Assembly: GCF_900104065.1 (NCBI RefSeq)
Contig: NZ_FNLC01000003.1
Coordinates: 186,001-250,000 of the forward strand
Direction: 5' to 3'
DNA length: 64,000 nt
From: Natronobacterium texcoconense
Lineage (GTDB): Archaea; Halobacteriota; Halobacteria; Halobacteriales; Natrialbaceae
In this document: piece after piece, positions 16,655 through 26,171 of the stretch
Layout of the letters: each line of letters begins with the position of its first letter
Position numbering within the stretch: position 1 is the first letter of the stretch
Program-made: the position numbers and the translations under genes
The notes under the pieces: model-generated
Databases searched by the model: none
Seen by the model: the letters and a program-made list of their open reading frames with translations, nothing else
What the model was told of the DNA's origin: nothing

Positions 16655-17731
16655 ATGAGCCGCTGGCGTTATCTGCTCCGCCGGATCCTGCTGTCGATTC
16701 CTGTCATCGTCTTCGGGCTCACGATCACGTTCGTCATCATCCGAATGGGTCCGATCGATCCCGTATCAGCTATCCTCGGACCGGATTCGGGACCGGGACA
16801 ACGAGTACAGATCGAACAACGGCTCGGACTGGATAGACCGCTGTGGGAGCAGTACATCGAGTTCATGTCGAACATGCTGCTTCCGTGGTCGTTCGACCTC
16901 GGCCAGTCGTGGGTCATCCAGCCAAACACTGACGTCACGACGCTGCTTGCCAGCTACGCACCGCGAACGCTGTGGCTCGGCTTCTGGTCCGTGCTGATCC
17001 CGCTATTTATCGGGATCCCGCTCGGCTTCTACGCCGGCCTCAACTCGAACACCTGGGGTGACTACATCGCCTCGTTCGGTGGCATCATCTGGCGAGCGAT
17101 GCCCAACTTCTGGCTGGCGATCATGTTCCTGGCGTTCCTCCGCCAGACCGAGCGATTCCTGTTCGGACTGGACTGGCACACGTTTATCGTCGAAATCGAC
17201 AGCCTCGTCGGGACGCCGCCGCTCGATTTCTTCGCGGTGACCGACTGGGCCAGCCTCGGCGTCGTGGCCATTCCGGTCGGAATCTACTTCTCGGTAGAGG
17301 GATTCCTGGCCGCAGTCAAGCATATCCTGCCCGCAGCCATCGTGCTCGGCTCGGCGTCGATGGGTAACGAGTTGCGTATCGGCCGCACGGCAGTCCTCGA
17401 GACGATCAACTCGAACTACGTCCAGACAGCGAAGGCGAAGGGACTCCGGAGTCGCGTGATCGTCTGGAAACACGTCTTCCGGAACGCGCTGATTCCGCTC
17501 GTTCCGATCATCACCAACGAGGCGTTCATCCTGATCGGTGGCTCAGTCATCGTGGAAGTCATCTTCGGGATCAACGGCATCGGCTACCTGTTCTTCCAGG
17601 CTGCCATCCAGGGTGACCTCCCGCTCGTAGGCTCGCTAATGTTCGTCTTCATCATCATCATCGTCTCGATCAACATCATCCAGGACATCCTCTACACGCT
17701 CCTGGATCCGCGCGTGGGGTACCAAGGATGA
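16655..17731 (+). CDS. peptide ABC transporter permease, DppB type
   Basis: A 358-residue integral membrane permease with six predicted transmembrane segments, the first at residues 6-28 (LLRRILLSIPVIVFGLTITF). The binding-protein-dependent transport signature (EAA loop) near residues 240-275 includes AVLETINSNYVQTAKAKGLR, then VIVWKHVFRNALIPLVPI. This loop docks onto the ATPases. The N-terminal FIPRMG-like segment FVIIRMGPIDP is typical of the DppB/OppB family. It follows the binding-protein gene after about 150 bases and overlaps the next permease gene by four bases (ATGA), so translation is probably coupled. It would pair with the product of the next gene to form the transmembrane channel. 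Confidence 0.94.
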   Translation: MSRWRYLLRRILLSIPVIVFGLTITFVIIRMGPIDPVSAILGPDSGPGQRVQIEQRLGLDRPLWEQYIEFMSNMLLPWSFDLGQSWVIQPNTDVTTLLASYAPRTLWLGFWSVLIPLFIGIPLGFYAGLNSNTWGDYIASFGGIIWRAMPNFWLAIMFLAFLRQTERFLFGLDWHTFIVEIDSLVGTPPLDFFAVTDWASLGVVAIPVGIYFSVEGFLAAVKHILPAAIVLGSASMGNELRIGRTAVLETINSNYVQTAKAKGLRSRVIVWKHVFRNALIPLVPIITNEAFILIGGSVIVEVIFGINGIGYLFFQAAIQGDLPLVGSLMFVFIIIIVSINIIQDILYTLLDPRVGYQG

Positions 17732-19464
17732 GCACGGAAACAGACGAATTCGACGACAGGACGCTTCGGCAACGCATCGCAGAGAACCCACGCCCGGCAC
17801 TGCTCTGGCTCGCCGGGCTGGTCTTCCTGCTCGCGCTCGAACTGGGTTCGATCGCAGCCGCCGCCCTGCGAGTCGGCGAAGTGGCGCGGTTCACGCTCGA
17901 GGGAGTCGCGGCTGCACCGTCCTGGCTCGCCAGCGTCGTCGCCGACTCGCTCGGCCCGATTAGCTCCACCCTCACCTTCGTGGTGACGGCAGTGGTGTTG
18001 CTGTCGATGGCGGGCGTGCTCGTCAAGTGGCTGTTCGTTCCGTTCTCGATCGTCGACCGACTGGGTATCGAACTCGGGACCGGCAAGGAAGACGTCCTCG
18101 AACGAACGATTGTCACGGCACTGGTCGCCGTCGTCGTCGTGGCACTGATCGTGACCCCGCTCGGTACTCTCGTCGACGTCGTTCTCAGCTGGCTGAGACA
18201 GGGCGTCGAGGCCGTCAGCTCTCTGCAGACGCTGACGAGCCGCGAAACGATCCCGAACGAGGGATACCAGGCTGCAGACGGTAGCTGGGAAGGTACCTGG
18301 CTCGGCCTCTCGCCCGCGATAGCGTGGGCAATTCGAGTGGCCGTCGTCTACGCCTATGCGTTCGCCCTCCTCGGCTGGTTCTGGAAAGGATACAATATCT
18401 TCCGCGAACAGTATCGGGAAGCCGACTGGACGCCACGTGACGACAGCATCAATCGATTCCGGAACCACTACTGGGGCATATTCGGACTCGTCGTCGTCGT
18501 CGCGTTCGTCGTGATGGCGCTGTGGGCGCCCGTTCTCGGCCCCACGCCTGCGGAAGCAGACCTCTACCAGCCGTACGAACACGAACTCGAGTACTACGAC
18601 GAGGAACTCGAAGAGGTCGCGTCGACGACGTACGGCGAAGCGAACCTCGATACGCGATCCGTCGGCGGTGACAGTAACGTCGGACTGATGAGCTACGACC
18701 AGTACGACAGGTTCCATCCGTTCGGGACGAATCAGGACGGGAAAGACCTGTTCACGTTCCTGGTACATGGAGCGCAAGTGTCGCTGGTCATCGGGCTACT
18801 TGCGACGGTGTTGATGGCAGTTGTCGCAACCGCGCTCGCGTTGATGACGGCCTACTACAAGGGACTGCTCGACCTGATCACGGTCGTCGCGAGCGACTCG
18901 ATCATGTCGTTACCGCGGTTCCTGGTCGTGTTGCTGCTATCGGTGCTGTTCATGGAAGCCCAACACCCGATAGCGACGATATACGACGGTGGCCTGTTAC
19001 TGGCGCTGATCTTCGCAGTGACGGGGTGGCCACACCTCTGGCGTGCGGTTCGTGGCCCTTCCTTACAGGTCGCAGAACAGGAGTGGGTCGACGCCGCGAG
19101 AAGTTACGGCCAGAGTCCACTGGCGACGATGCAGAAACACATGTCCCCCTACATCGCAGGGTACATGCTCGTCTACGCCTCGATGTCGCTCGGCGGCGTC
19201 ATCATCGGCGTCGCTGCGCTCTCGTTCCTCGGGTTCGGTGTTCAGCCACCGACCCCCGAGTGGGGACGGGCAGTCTACGAGGGACGGCCCTACGTCTCGA
19301 CGGCATCCTGGCACACCGCCACGATTCCCGGGATCATGGTCGTCCTCATCGTGACCGCGTTCAACGCCCTCGGTGACGGGATCCGTGACGCGATCGACCC
19401 CGAAAGCGACGCCGAAGGCGGCGACGCCGGTGCGAGTGCCGGCGCTGCCGGAGGTGGTGGCTGA
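17728..19464 (+). CDS. peptide ABC transporter permease, DppC type, with long N-terminal membrane extension
   Basis: At 578 residues this is far longer than the usual 300-350 of DppC/OppC. The C-terminal portion is standard: FHPFGTNQDGKDLFTFLVHGAQVS, the EAA loop EWVDAARSYGQSPLATMQKH, and LSFLGFGVQPPTPEWG. Ahead of it lie about 250 extra residues with several hydrophobic stretches (near 25-50, 75-105, 125-150 and 195-225). A Tyr/Glu-rich extracytoplasmic loop (residues about 275-315, YEHELEYYDEELEEVAS) follows the canonical first segment. The C-terminus is a low-complexity Gly/Ala tail. The paralogous permease at 26172 lacks the extension. It overlaps the gene before by four bases and the ATPase gene after by one, showing tight co-translation. 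Confidence 0.93.
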   Translation: MSTETDEFDDRTLRQRIAENPRPALLWLAGLVFLLALELGSIAAAALRVGEVARFTLEGVAAAPSWLASVVADSLGPISSTLTFVVTAVVLLSMAGVLVKWLFVPFSIVDRLGIELGTGKEDVLERTIVTALVAVVVVALIVTPLGTLVDVVLSWLRQGVEAVSSLQTLTSRETIPNEGYQAADGSWEGTWLGLSPAIAWAIRVAVVYAYAFALLGWFWKGYNIFREQYREADWTPRDDSINRFRNHYWGIFGLVVVVAFVVMALWAPVLGPTPAEADLYQPYEHELEYYDEELEEVASTTYGEANLDTRSVGGDSNVGLMSYDQYDRFHPFGTNQDGKDLFTFLVHGAQVSLVIGLLATVLMAVVATALALMTAYYKGLLDLITVVASDSIMSLPRFLVVLLLSVLFMEAQHPIATIYDGGLLLALIFAVTGWPHLWRAVRGPSLQVAEQEWVDAARSYGQSPLATMQKHMSPYIAGYMLVYASMSLGGVIIGVAALSFLGFGVQPPTPEWGRAVYEGRPYVSTASWHTATIPGIMVVLIVTAFNALGDGIRDAIDPESDAEGGDAGASAGAAGGGG

Positions 19465-20855
19465 TGTCTATGGAAGACCCGATCGAATACGCAAACGACG
19501 ATACGAGTACAGCGACGGAGCCGATCCTCACGATCCGGAACCTCCAGACCGCCTTCTTCACGGACAAGGAGGTCATTCGGGCCGTCGACGGCGTCAGTTT
19601 CGATATCGACGTCGGCGAAACCGTCGGCATCGTCGGCGAGAGCGGATCCGGCAAGAGCGTCACCGCACGCTCCATCATGGGACTGGTCGAGTCCCCCGGC
19701 CGCGTCCTCGAGGGCAGTAGCATTCGCTACCACAACCCCGAGACGGTCGAGAACTTCGCCGAGTCCTACCCCGACAACACGGTCTACCTCGACGACGTTC
19801 GCGACCGGTTCGATCCGGCGGACGTCCTCGAGAACCCGGCGATCGACGCCTCCATCGAGGAGTTCGCCGACCCGGGTAAGCCGGTTCCGTCGGCCGACGA
19901 ACTCGACGTGACCGACGTCGTCGACGCCGGCTACGGCGAGGAACTCGGACTGGTCGACGAGGGCGATTTCGTCTTCCTCGACCGCTCGAGCGACGACCGA
20001 ACGGATAGCTACGTCGACGTCACGCGGACAGAGGGTGAGCCGCTGCGAAAGCTCCGTGGCGGCAACATCGCGATGGTGTTCCAGGATCCACTGACCAGCC
20101 TCAACCCCGTCTATACGGTCGGCAACCAGATCAAGGAGGCACTGCGGCTCCACCAGGGGATCAAAGGAAAAGAAGCGACCGAGGAAGCGATCGAACTGCT
20201 CGAGGCGGTCGGCATTCCGGACGCCCCAAAGCGGGTCTCGGAGTACCCCCACCAGTTCTCCGGCGGGATGCGCCAGCGAGCGGTGATCGCGATGGCGCTT
20301 GCCTGCGATCCCGAGTTGTTGATCTGTGACGAGCCGACGACGGCACTCGACGTGACGATCCAGGCTCAGATCCTCGAGTTGCTCGACGAACTCCAGGAGG
20401 AACGGGACCTCGCGATCATGTTCATCACCCACGACATGGGTGTCATCGCTGAGGTTGCAGACCGGGTCAACGTCATGTACGCCGGCGAACTCATCGAGTC
20501 GGCCGACGTCGAAACCCTGTTTGCCGACCCGGCCCATCCGTACACCCAGGGACTGCTCGAGTCGATTCCGGGGCGACAGGTCGGCAAAGATCGGCTCTCG
20601 ACGATCGAGGGCGACGTGCCGACGCCGAACGAACCGGCAGGCTACTGTCGGTTCGCGCCGCGGTGTCCGAAGGCGTTCCAGGCGTGCGATCAGGTCCATC
20701 CCGAGTCGGTCGCCATCGACGACGGAGCGGACGGCAAAAACCACCGCGTCTCGTGTCTGCTCTATCCGGACGACAAGCCGGAGTCGGAGCGCGTTGCGCT
20801 TCACGATCGACTGGGTGGCAGCGCCGACGCGAATACAGGAGGTGAGAACCGATGA
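19464..20855 (+). CDS. peptide ABC transporter ATPase, DppD type, with insertion
   Basis: A 463-residue ABC ATPase of the oligopeptide/dipeptide family. Walker A is GESGSGKS (58-65), the Q-loop glutamine is Q207 in [13 protein letters not shown], the signature is QFSGGMRQR, Walker B is [12 protein letters not shown], and the switch His is in FITHDMG. Between Walker A and the Q-loop there are about 140 residues, against about 65 in the paralogue at 27170; the extra acidic segment (roughly residues 92-190) contains [15 protein letters not shown]. The C-terminal oligopeptide domain has the [14 protein letters not shown]...SCLLYP cysteine motif. It overlaps its neighbours by 1 and 4 bases. Confidence 0.94.
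   Translation: MSMEDPIEYANDDTSTATEPILTIRNLQTAFFTDKEVIRAVDGVSFDIDVGETVGIVGESGSGKSVTARSIMGLVESPGRVLEGSSIRYHNPETVENFAESYPDNTVYLDDVRDRFDPADVLENPAIDASIEEFADPGKPVPSADELDVTDVVDAGYGEELGLVDEGDFVFLDRSSDDRTDSYVDVTRTEGEPLRKLRGGNIAMVFQDPLTSLNPVYTVGNQIKEALRLHQGIKGKEATEEAIELLEAVGIPDAPKRVSEYPHQFSGGMRQRAVIAMALACDPELLICDEPTTALDVTIQAQILELLDELQEERDLAIMFITHDMGVIAEVADRVNVMYAGELIESADVETLFADPAHPYTQGLLESIPGRQVGKDRLSTIEGDVPTPNEPAGYCRFAPRCPKAFQACDQVHPESVAIDDGADGKNHRVSCLLYPDDKPESERVALHDRLGGSADANTGGENR
20838..20845 (+). promoter_or_regulatory. Shine-Dalgarno site of the DppF-type ATPase gene
   Basis: GGAGGTGA lies six bases before ATG 20852, inside the end of the preceding ATPase gene. It has the same sequence and spacing as the site before 16655, and fixes the start of this overlapping cistron. 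Confidence 0.75.
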
Positions 20856-22171
20856 GCCAGCAAGTATCCGAACGAGCCGAATCGACCGATCAGCGCGGAG
20901 AGACGCTCGTCGAAGTCGACAACCTCAAGACCTACTACGAGGGCGACGGCCTGCTCGGTGGCCAGCCGGTGAAAGCCGTCGACGGCGTCAACTTCGAGAT
21001 TTCTCGCGGGGAGACGCTCGGACTCGTCGGCGAGTCAGGCTGTGGAAAGACGACGCTCGGTCGAACGCTCATCCACCTGGAAGACGCCACTGACGGCGAG
21101 ATTCGCTACGACGGCACTGAGGTGACGAGTCTCAGCGGTGCCGAACTGAAAAAGTGGCGGCGCAACGCACAGATGGTGTTCCAGGACCCAGAATCGAGCC
21201 TGAACGACCGGATGACGATCGGTGAGATCGTCCGAGAGCCGCTCGACGTCCACGACTGGAAGACCCCACACGAGCGCCGCGACCACGTCCGGGAGCTACT
21301 CGAGACCGTCGGCCTCCAGAAGGAACACTACTACCGGTATCCCCACCAGTTCTCCGGCGGGCAGCGCCAGCGTATCGGGATCGCTCGCGCGCTCGCGCTG
21401 GAACCGGACTTCGTCGTGCTGGACGAACCGGTCTCGGCACTCGACGTCTCGGTGCAGGCGAAGGTCCTGAACCTGCTGGACGACCTCCAGGAGGAGTTCG
21501 GACTGACGTACCTGTTTATCGCCCACGACCTGAGCGTCGTTCGGCACATCTGTGACCGCGTCGCGGTGATGTACCTGGGGAACATCTTGGAGATCGGACC
21601 GACCGAGGAGCTGTTCCAGGATCCGTCGAATCCGTACACGCACGCGCTCCTGTCGGCGATCCCGGAACCAGATCCGACGGTCGAACGAGACCGGATCATC
21701 CTCAACGGGACGCCGCCGAGCCCGCGAGATCCGCCGTCGGGCTGTCCGTTCAGCACGCGCTGCCCGGCGAAGATCCGGCCCGAAGGGTACGCGGACCTCG
21801 ACGACGACGTCTGGGAAGCGATCAACCTCTTCCGCGTATTGCTCGAGGAACGGTCCCGGGCGGATCTGTCGATTCGGGACCGGGTCCGCGAGTTCCGCGG
21901 CCAGAACGTACGATTCGAGAACATTACGGAGGTACGGGACGAACTGTTCGGCGACCTCGAGCTCTCGAGCGAGGTCGAACGCCACGTCGACCGGGCCCAC
22001 GAGTACGTCGAACAAAACGAGTTCGAACGCGCACTCGAGTACCTCGCCGAGGAGTTCAACAGCGTCTGTGACCGCGAGGACCCGTCACACTGTCAGGTCG
22101 GCGACACCGGCCGGACCAGCGCGTGTCACCGCCACCAGCCCGAGTACGCCTCACCCGAAGAAGAACTGTAA
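20852..22171 (+). CDS. peptide ABC transporter ATPase, DppF type
   Basis: A 439-residue ATPase that would heterodimerise with the preceding DppD-type subunit. Walker A is GESGCGKT (60-67), followed by [14 protein letters not shown], signature QFSGGQRQR, Walker [13 protein letters not shown] and switch His in FIAHDLS. The C-terminal oligopeptide/dipeptide domain begins with [12 protein letters not shown], but its later cysteines ([18 protein letters not shown]) come only after a helical insertion of about 100 residues containing [22 protein letters not shown]. In usual family members these cysteines are close together and can bind an Fe-S cluster. The start is fixed by the overlapping ATGA and the strong Shine-Dalgarno site. 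Confidence 0.94.
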   Translation: MSQQVSERAESTDQRGETLVEVDNLKTYYEGDGLLGGQPVKAVDGVNFEISRGETLGLVGESGCGKTTLGRTLIHLEDATDGEIRYDGTEVTSLSGAELKKWRRNAQMVFQDPESSLNDRMTIGEIVREPLDVHDWKTPHERRDHVRELLETVGLQKEHYYRYPHQFSGGQRQRIGIARALALEPDFVVLDEPVSALDVSVQAKVLNLLDDLQEEFGLTYLFIAHDLSVVRHICDRVAVMYLGNILEIGPTEELFQDPSNPYTHALLSAIPEPDPTVERDRIILNGTPPSPRDPPSGCPFSTRCPAKIRPEGYADLDDDVWEAINLFRVLLEERSRADLSIRDRVREFRGQNVRFENITEVRDELFGDLELSSEVERHVDRAHEYVEQNEFERALEYLAEEFNSVCDREDPSHCQVGDTGRTSACHRHQPEYASPEEEL

Positions 22172-22177
22172 TCACAC

Positions 22178-22594
22178 ATGTCCCGACCGAGTCCGTCGAC
22201 CGTCGGCTGGCTGCTCGTCGACGTCTTTGCGTACGCAGTCGTCTTCACCGCGCTCGTCGTGGTGGTGGTGACGCCAGTTGGCTACGTCGCCGGCGACGAG
22301 TGGACGGGTGTCAAGGTCGGGCTGTTCCTCGTTGGGATGGCCGTGTTCGGCTACAGCAGCATCTGGCTCTGGCTCCAGTCGTCTCAGCTGAAGTACGACG
22401 AAAAACAGGAGTCGCCGTCGACCGTCACTCGAGAGCAGGAATCACAGCTCCAGACGGCACTCGATGGACTGTCTATCTATCCGACCGAGTCCATCCCACC
22501 GATGACTCGCGTGTCGCCGGGAACCAAACTGTTCGTGGGGAGTCTACTCGTGCTCGCAGTCTCGTTCGGTATGGAGACCGTATTCGGCGTCTAA
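22178..22594 (+). CDS. small membrane protein in the peptide transporter operon
   Basis: A 138-residue protein with three hydrophobic segments: residues 11-37 (LLVDVFAYAVVFTALVVVVV), 46-65 and about 118-136. Between them is a soluble stretch containing KYDEKQESPSTVTREQESQ. It starts six bases after the DppF-type gene in the same direction, so it is almost certainly the sixth cistron of the operon. It has no counterpart behind the second transporter operon. I do not recognise a named family; it may be an accessory or unrelated inner-membrane protein. Confidence 0.75.
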   Translation: MSRPSPSTVGWLLVDVFAYAVVFTALVVVVVTPVGYVAGDEWTGVKVGLFLVGMAVFGYSSIWLWLQSSQLKYDEKQESPSTVTREQESQLQTALDGLSIYPTESIPPMTRVSPGTKLFVGSLLVLAVSFGMETVFGV

Positions 22595-22679
22595 GCGGCG
22601 GCTTCCCGTTCGGAGCTTCTGTGTCAGTCGGCAATCGAGAAGAGAAAAGTAAACCAGTGTCCCGTCCCTTGAAGGGAGT

Positions 22680-23219
22680 ATGACCGACACCGGGAGCGAC
22701 CCCAACACTCGAGGGCAGTCGACGCCGGGCGGAACTGCAGCGACGAAGGCGTGGCAACGGACGCTCGAGGACATGGAAGGACTCGCGGAAGAACGCGAGG
22801 AACAGGGATGGGACGTCGTCAGCATTATCTCCGGGAACACGGCACCGACGCCGCCGTCTGGCAGCGAGGATGACTGGTTCGGGCCGTCGTTCATTATTCC
22901 GGACAACAAGGCGACGCCGTTCGAGGAGGCCTTCGAGCGCGGGGAGTTCCCGCTCTACGAAGTGTATCGCGAGACGGTCGACGACCGAGTCTTCCTCGTC
23001 GTGGAGTACATCGATCCGGATGTCGAGACGGTAATCATGATTGCCGGACAGTACAGGCTCCGTAACGCGGCCGGGATGGCGAGTGCGGCGATAGACGACG
23101 ACGTGATCTACACTCGCGTGCAGACGCTCGACGGAACGGTGCTCGGCTCGTTCCAGCACGAGGAGTACGAGAAGTTCGTCCCCGACGTCGAACGGGTCGC
23201 CGACTGGCACGACGACTGA
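22680..23219 (+). CDS. uncharacterised haloarchaeal protein between the two transporter operons
   Basis: A 179-residue soluble protein with a Gly/Thr-rich N-terminus, a helix WQRTLEDMEGLAEEREEQGWD at about 22-42, and a beta-rich body (SFIIPDNKATPFEEAFERGEF, FLVVEYIDPDVETVIMIAGQY, TRVQTLDGTVLGSFQHEEYEKF). There is no signal peptide, membrane segment or catalytic motif that I recognise. A TATA-like AAAAGTAAAC at about 22644-22653 lies roughly 30 bases before the ATG, suggesting its own leaderless transcript rather than operon read-through. Codon use matches the neighbours, so it is probably a conserved haloarchaeal gene of unknown function. Confidence 0.75.
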   Translation: MTDTGSDPNTRGQSTPGGTAATKAWQRTLEDMEGLAEEREEQGWDVVSIISGNTAPTPPSGSEDDWFGPSFIIPDNKATPFEEAFERGEFPLYEVYRETVDDRVFLVVEYIDPDVETVIMIAGQYRLRNAAGMASAAIDDDVIYTRVQTLDGTVLGSFQHEEYEKFVPDVERVADWHDD

Positions 23220-23429
23220 CCGTTCGCGGTCGAACGATTGCGACGCCGACCTCGACACGTACTGCACCCCTTCTGCCACATTTGTACACTGATATCCGGT
23301 ATTGGATAATAAAAACCCACCCGGTGCGTGTAAAACGGTATTACTTAAGCTGTATCAGGAGTGTAATGATCGTTGGCCACAGTTGGTAGAGGATAACAAA
23401 GAGTGGGCGAGGTCCTACCAACGAGGACG

Positions 23430-25100
23430 ATGGTAGACATGTCACGACCGACCCGTCGACGGGTTCTCGCCTCCGGGGCGGCGGTCTCCGCGGCGGCCAT
23501 CGCAGGGTGCATTGGTGAGGATGGCGAGGAGGACGATAACGGTGAGGAACCGGCAGACATCGGCGAATATCAGTACGACAGGGAGGAGCCGGGCGACGAA
23601 GAGACGGCAAGCGGGAGTTCGATCGAATTCCTCCAGCCGGCGGAACGCGACGAGGACTTCGATCCCGTCGTCTCCTTCGACTCCTACAGTATGCAGGTCG
23701 CGAACCTCGTGTTCGACGGCCTCTACGAGTGGGACGACGAGATGGAACTCGAGCCGAAGATCGCCGACGGGATGCCCGAGGAGGAAGACGACGGCGAAAC
23801 GTTCATCTTCGAGATCCAGGACGGGATCGAGTTCCACAACGGCGACGAAGTGACCGCGTCCGACGTCGCCCACTCCTTTACTGCACCGGTCGAAGAGGAA
23901 ACCGAGAACGCGGCGACCTACGCGATGATCGAGTCGGCCGAACCGATCGACGACTACTCGCTCGAGGTGAACCTCGAGCATCCCTACGGGCCCTTTACGC
24001 TGGTGACCATGGCCGTCAACGTGGTGCCAGAAGAGGTCCGTACGGAGGATCGCGAGGACTTCAACACCGATCCGATCGGCTCCGGCCCGTTCCAGTTCAC
24101 CGACTTTCAGGCCGGCGAGTACGTCGAACTCGAGCGGTGGGACGACTACTGGGACGAGCCCCAGCCGTACGTCGAGGAGATTCGCTTCGAGGACGCACCG
24201 GACGACGCTAACCGCGTCGCACAGGTACTCGCTGGCGACGCGGACGTCATCGATACGGTGCCGGCGACGGAGTGGGACGAGGTCGACGGTGCAGACGACG
24301 TTCGGATCCACGGCAGCCGCAGTCCGTCCTACATGTACCTCGCGTTCAACTGTAACGAGGGCGAGACGACCGATCCGGACGTGCGACGCGCGGTCGGCCA
24401 CTCGTTCTCGATGCAGGAGTTCGTCAACGAACATCTCGGTCCTGCGGCTGCACCGCTCGTGAGCCCCGTCCCCGAGATTACAAACGACGAAGGTGACTGG
24501 GAGTTCCCCGTCGACGAGTGGGAAGAGATGATGCCCGAGTACGACCCCGAGCAGGCCGAGCAGTTGCTCGAGGATGCGGGCGTCTCAGACGACTGGGAGC
24601 CGCGGATCATCGCACCGGAAGGTGGTCCCCGGGAGGCGCTTGCCGAACGGATCGGCTCGCGGTTGACCGAGATCGGCTACGGGGCAGACGTACAAGGAAT
24701 GTCGTTCGCGACGCTGGTCGACACGTACACCACCGGCAACGCCGACGACTACGAGATGTACCTGCTTGGCTGGACCGGCGGACCCGACCCCGACGCGTAC
24801 TTCTACAACCTCTTCCACGAGAGTCAGGAGGAAGTCGGACAGGGCCACTTCTACGAGGGGCAAGGCGAGTTCCACGACAACATCCTGGAAGCGCGCGAGA
24901 GCGCGGATCAGGACGAACGACGCGAGTTGTACATCGACGTTACCGAGGAAATCCTCGAGTACATGCCCGTGTTGCCGGCCTACTCGGAACACAACACGAT
25001 GGCTGCCCGCGAGGAAGTCATGGATCTCCACGCACACCCGGCCGTGAGCTACAATCCGCGCATCGTCTCCGACTACCAGAACACCTGGGTCGACGAGTGA
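23430..25100 (+). CDS. second peptide ABC transporter substrate-binding lipoprotein (SBP_bac_5)
   Basis: About 556 residues with a Tat-type signal (RRRVLASGAAVSAAAIAGC, Cys27), an acidic linker and the family 5 peptide-binding fold. Recognisable segments are FEIQDGIEFHNGDEVTASDV, GSGPFQFTDFQAGEYVELER, and the C-terminal LGWTGGPDPDAYFYNLFH. It heads the second Dpp/Opp-type operon, which extends to 29669. It is diverged from the binding protein at 14721, so the two systems probably differ in ligand. Starts at 23403 (GTG), 23430 and 23439 are in frame; 23430 or 23439 gives a normal signal peptide. A TATA-like TACTTAAG lies around 23342-23349. Confidence 0.92.
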   Translation: MVDMSRPTRRRVLASGAAVSAAAIAGCIGEDGEEDDNGEEPADIGEYQYDREEPGDEETASGSSIEFLQPAERDEDFDPVVSFDSYSMQVANLVFDGLYEWDDEMELEPKIADGMPEEEDDGETFIFEIQDGIEFHNGDEVTASDVAHSFTAPVEEETENAATYAMIESAEPIDDYSLEVNLEHPYGPFTLVTMAVNVVPEEVRTEDREDFNTDPIGSGPFQFTDFQAGEYVELERWDDYWDEPQPYVEEIRFEDAPDDANRVAQVLAGDADVIDTVPATEWDEVDGADDVRIHGSRSPSYMYLAFNCNEGETTDPDVRRAVGHSFSMQEFVNEHLGPAAAPLVSPVPEITNDEGDWEFPVDEWEEMMPEYDPEQAEQLLEDAGVSDDWEPRIIAPEGGPREALAERIGSRLTEIGYGADVQGMSFATLVDTYTTGNADDYEMYLLGWTGGPDPDAYFYNLFHESQEEVGQGHFYEGQGEFHDNILEARESADQDERRELYIDVTEEILEYMPVLPAYSEHNTMAAREEVMDLHAHPAVSYNPRIVSDYQNTWVDE

Positions 25101-25170
25101 AACAGTGACGGGCTCGAGGCCCTTCGGAGGACCGACCGACGCTCACGACCACCGACCATAGCTCTCAGCA

Positions 25171-26169
25171 ATGGGACTGCTTCGATACACGACGTACCGA
25201 TTCATCCAGGCGATTCCCGTCCTGATCGGAATCTCGATCCTGACGTTCGTGCTCGCGAACCTGACGCCGGGTGATCCGGTCAGGCTCATGCTACAGGGGG
25301 TAGAGGCCGACCAGGAGATGATCGAGCAAGTCGAGGCCCGGTACGGGCTCGATCGCCCGATGCACGAACGGTATCTCGACTACATGGGCGGGCTGGTTCA
25401 GGGCGACATGGGACACAGCTTTCACCGAAACCGTCCCGTCTCGGAGTTGATCGCCAGCCGGATCGGGCCGACGCTGTTGCTCGTGCTGTCGGCGTACGCG
25501 TTCGCGCTCGTGACGTCGATCCCGCTGGGCATCATCGCGGCCAAGCGGCGCAACGAGCCGTTCGATCACGTCTCTCGAATCGTCGCCCTGCTCGGCGTGA
25601 GCACGCCCTCGTTCTGGATCGGCATCATGCTCATCCTGATCTTCGCGGTCCAGCTCGGCTGGCTCCCGTCGGCGAACCTGGTCTACCCCTGGTGGTCGCC
25701 AGAAGTCTACGGGCACGACGGCTACGTCGAACACTTCGTCGAGACGATACGCCACCTGCTGTTGCCGATGATCGCGCTCGGAACCTTGCAGATGGCGACG
25801 CTGATGCGCGTCGAACGCACCCAGATGATCGAGTCCCTGCAGGGCGAGTACGTCAAACTCGCTCGAGCGTACGGCGTGCCCGAGCGAACGATCATGCGAA
25901 AGCACGCGTTCCAGGTCGCACAGCTGCCGATCATCACGATCGTCGGGCTCAACCTGTCGACGGCGCTTGGCGGCGCCGTTCTCATCGAGTTCGTCTTCAA
26001 CATCAACGGGCTCGGTCGGCTGTTCTACGAGGCGATCATCCAGCTCGATTACCAGCTCATCATGGGTATCACGATGATCATCGCGACGATGTTCGTGATC
26101 GGCGTCATCATCACCGACATCGCGTACGCGTACATCGACCCACGCGTCACGTACGGAGAGGCTGAGTAA
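25171..26169 (+). CDS. peptide ABC transporter permease, DppB type (second system)
   Basis: A 332-residue six-helix permease. The N-terminus YRFIQAIPVLIGISILTFV is followed by NLTPGDPVRLM, the DppB/OppB hallmark. The EAA loop MIESLQGEYVKLARAYGVPE then RTIMRKHAFQVAQLPIITI provides the ATPase docking site. It begins 70 bases after the binding protein gene and is followed by the second permease after two bases. It resembles the permease at 16655 in plan but is shorter and clearly diverged, which fits an old duplication or separate acquisition rather than a recent tandem copy. Confidence 0.94.
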   Translation: MGLLRYTTYRFIQAIPVLIGISILTFVLANLTPGDPVRLMLQGVEADQEMIEQVEARYGLDRPMHERYLDYMGGLVQGDMGHSFHRNRPVSELIASRIGPTLLLVLSAYAFALVTSIPLGIIAAKRRNEPFDHVSRIVALLGVSTPSFWIGIMLILIFAVQLGWLPSANLVYPWWSPEVYGHDGYVEHFVETIRHLLLPMIALGTLQMATLMRVERTQMIESLQGEYVKLARAYGVPERTIMRKHAFQVAQLPIITIVGLNLSTALGGAVLIEFVFNINGLGRLFYEAIIQLDYQLIMGITMIIATMFVIGVIITDIAYAYIDPRVTYGEAE

Positions 26170-26171
26170 CC

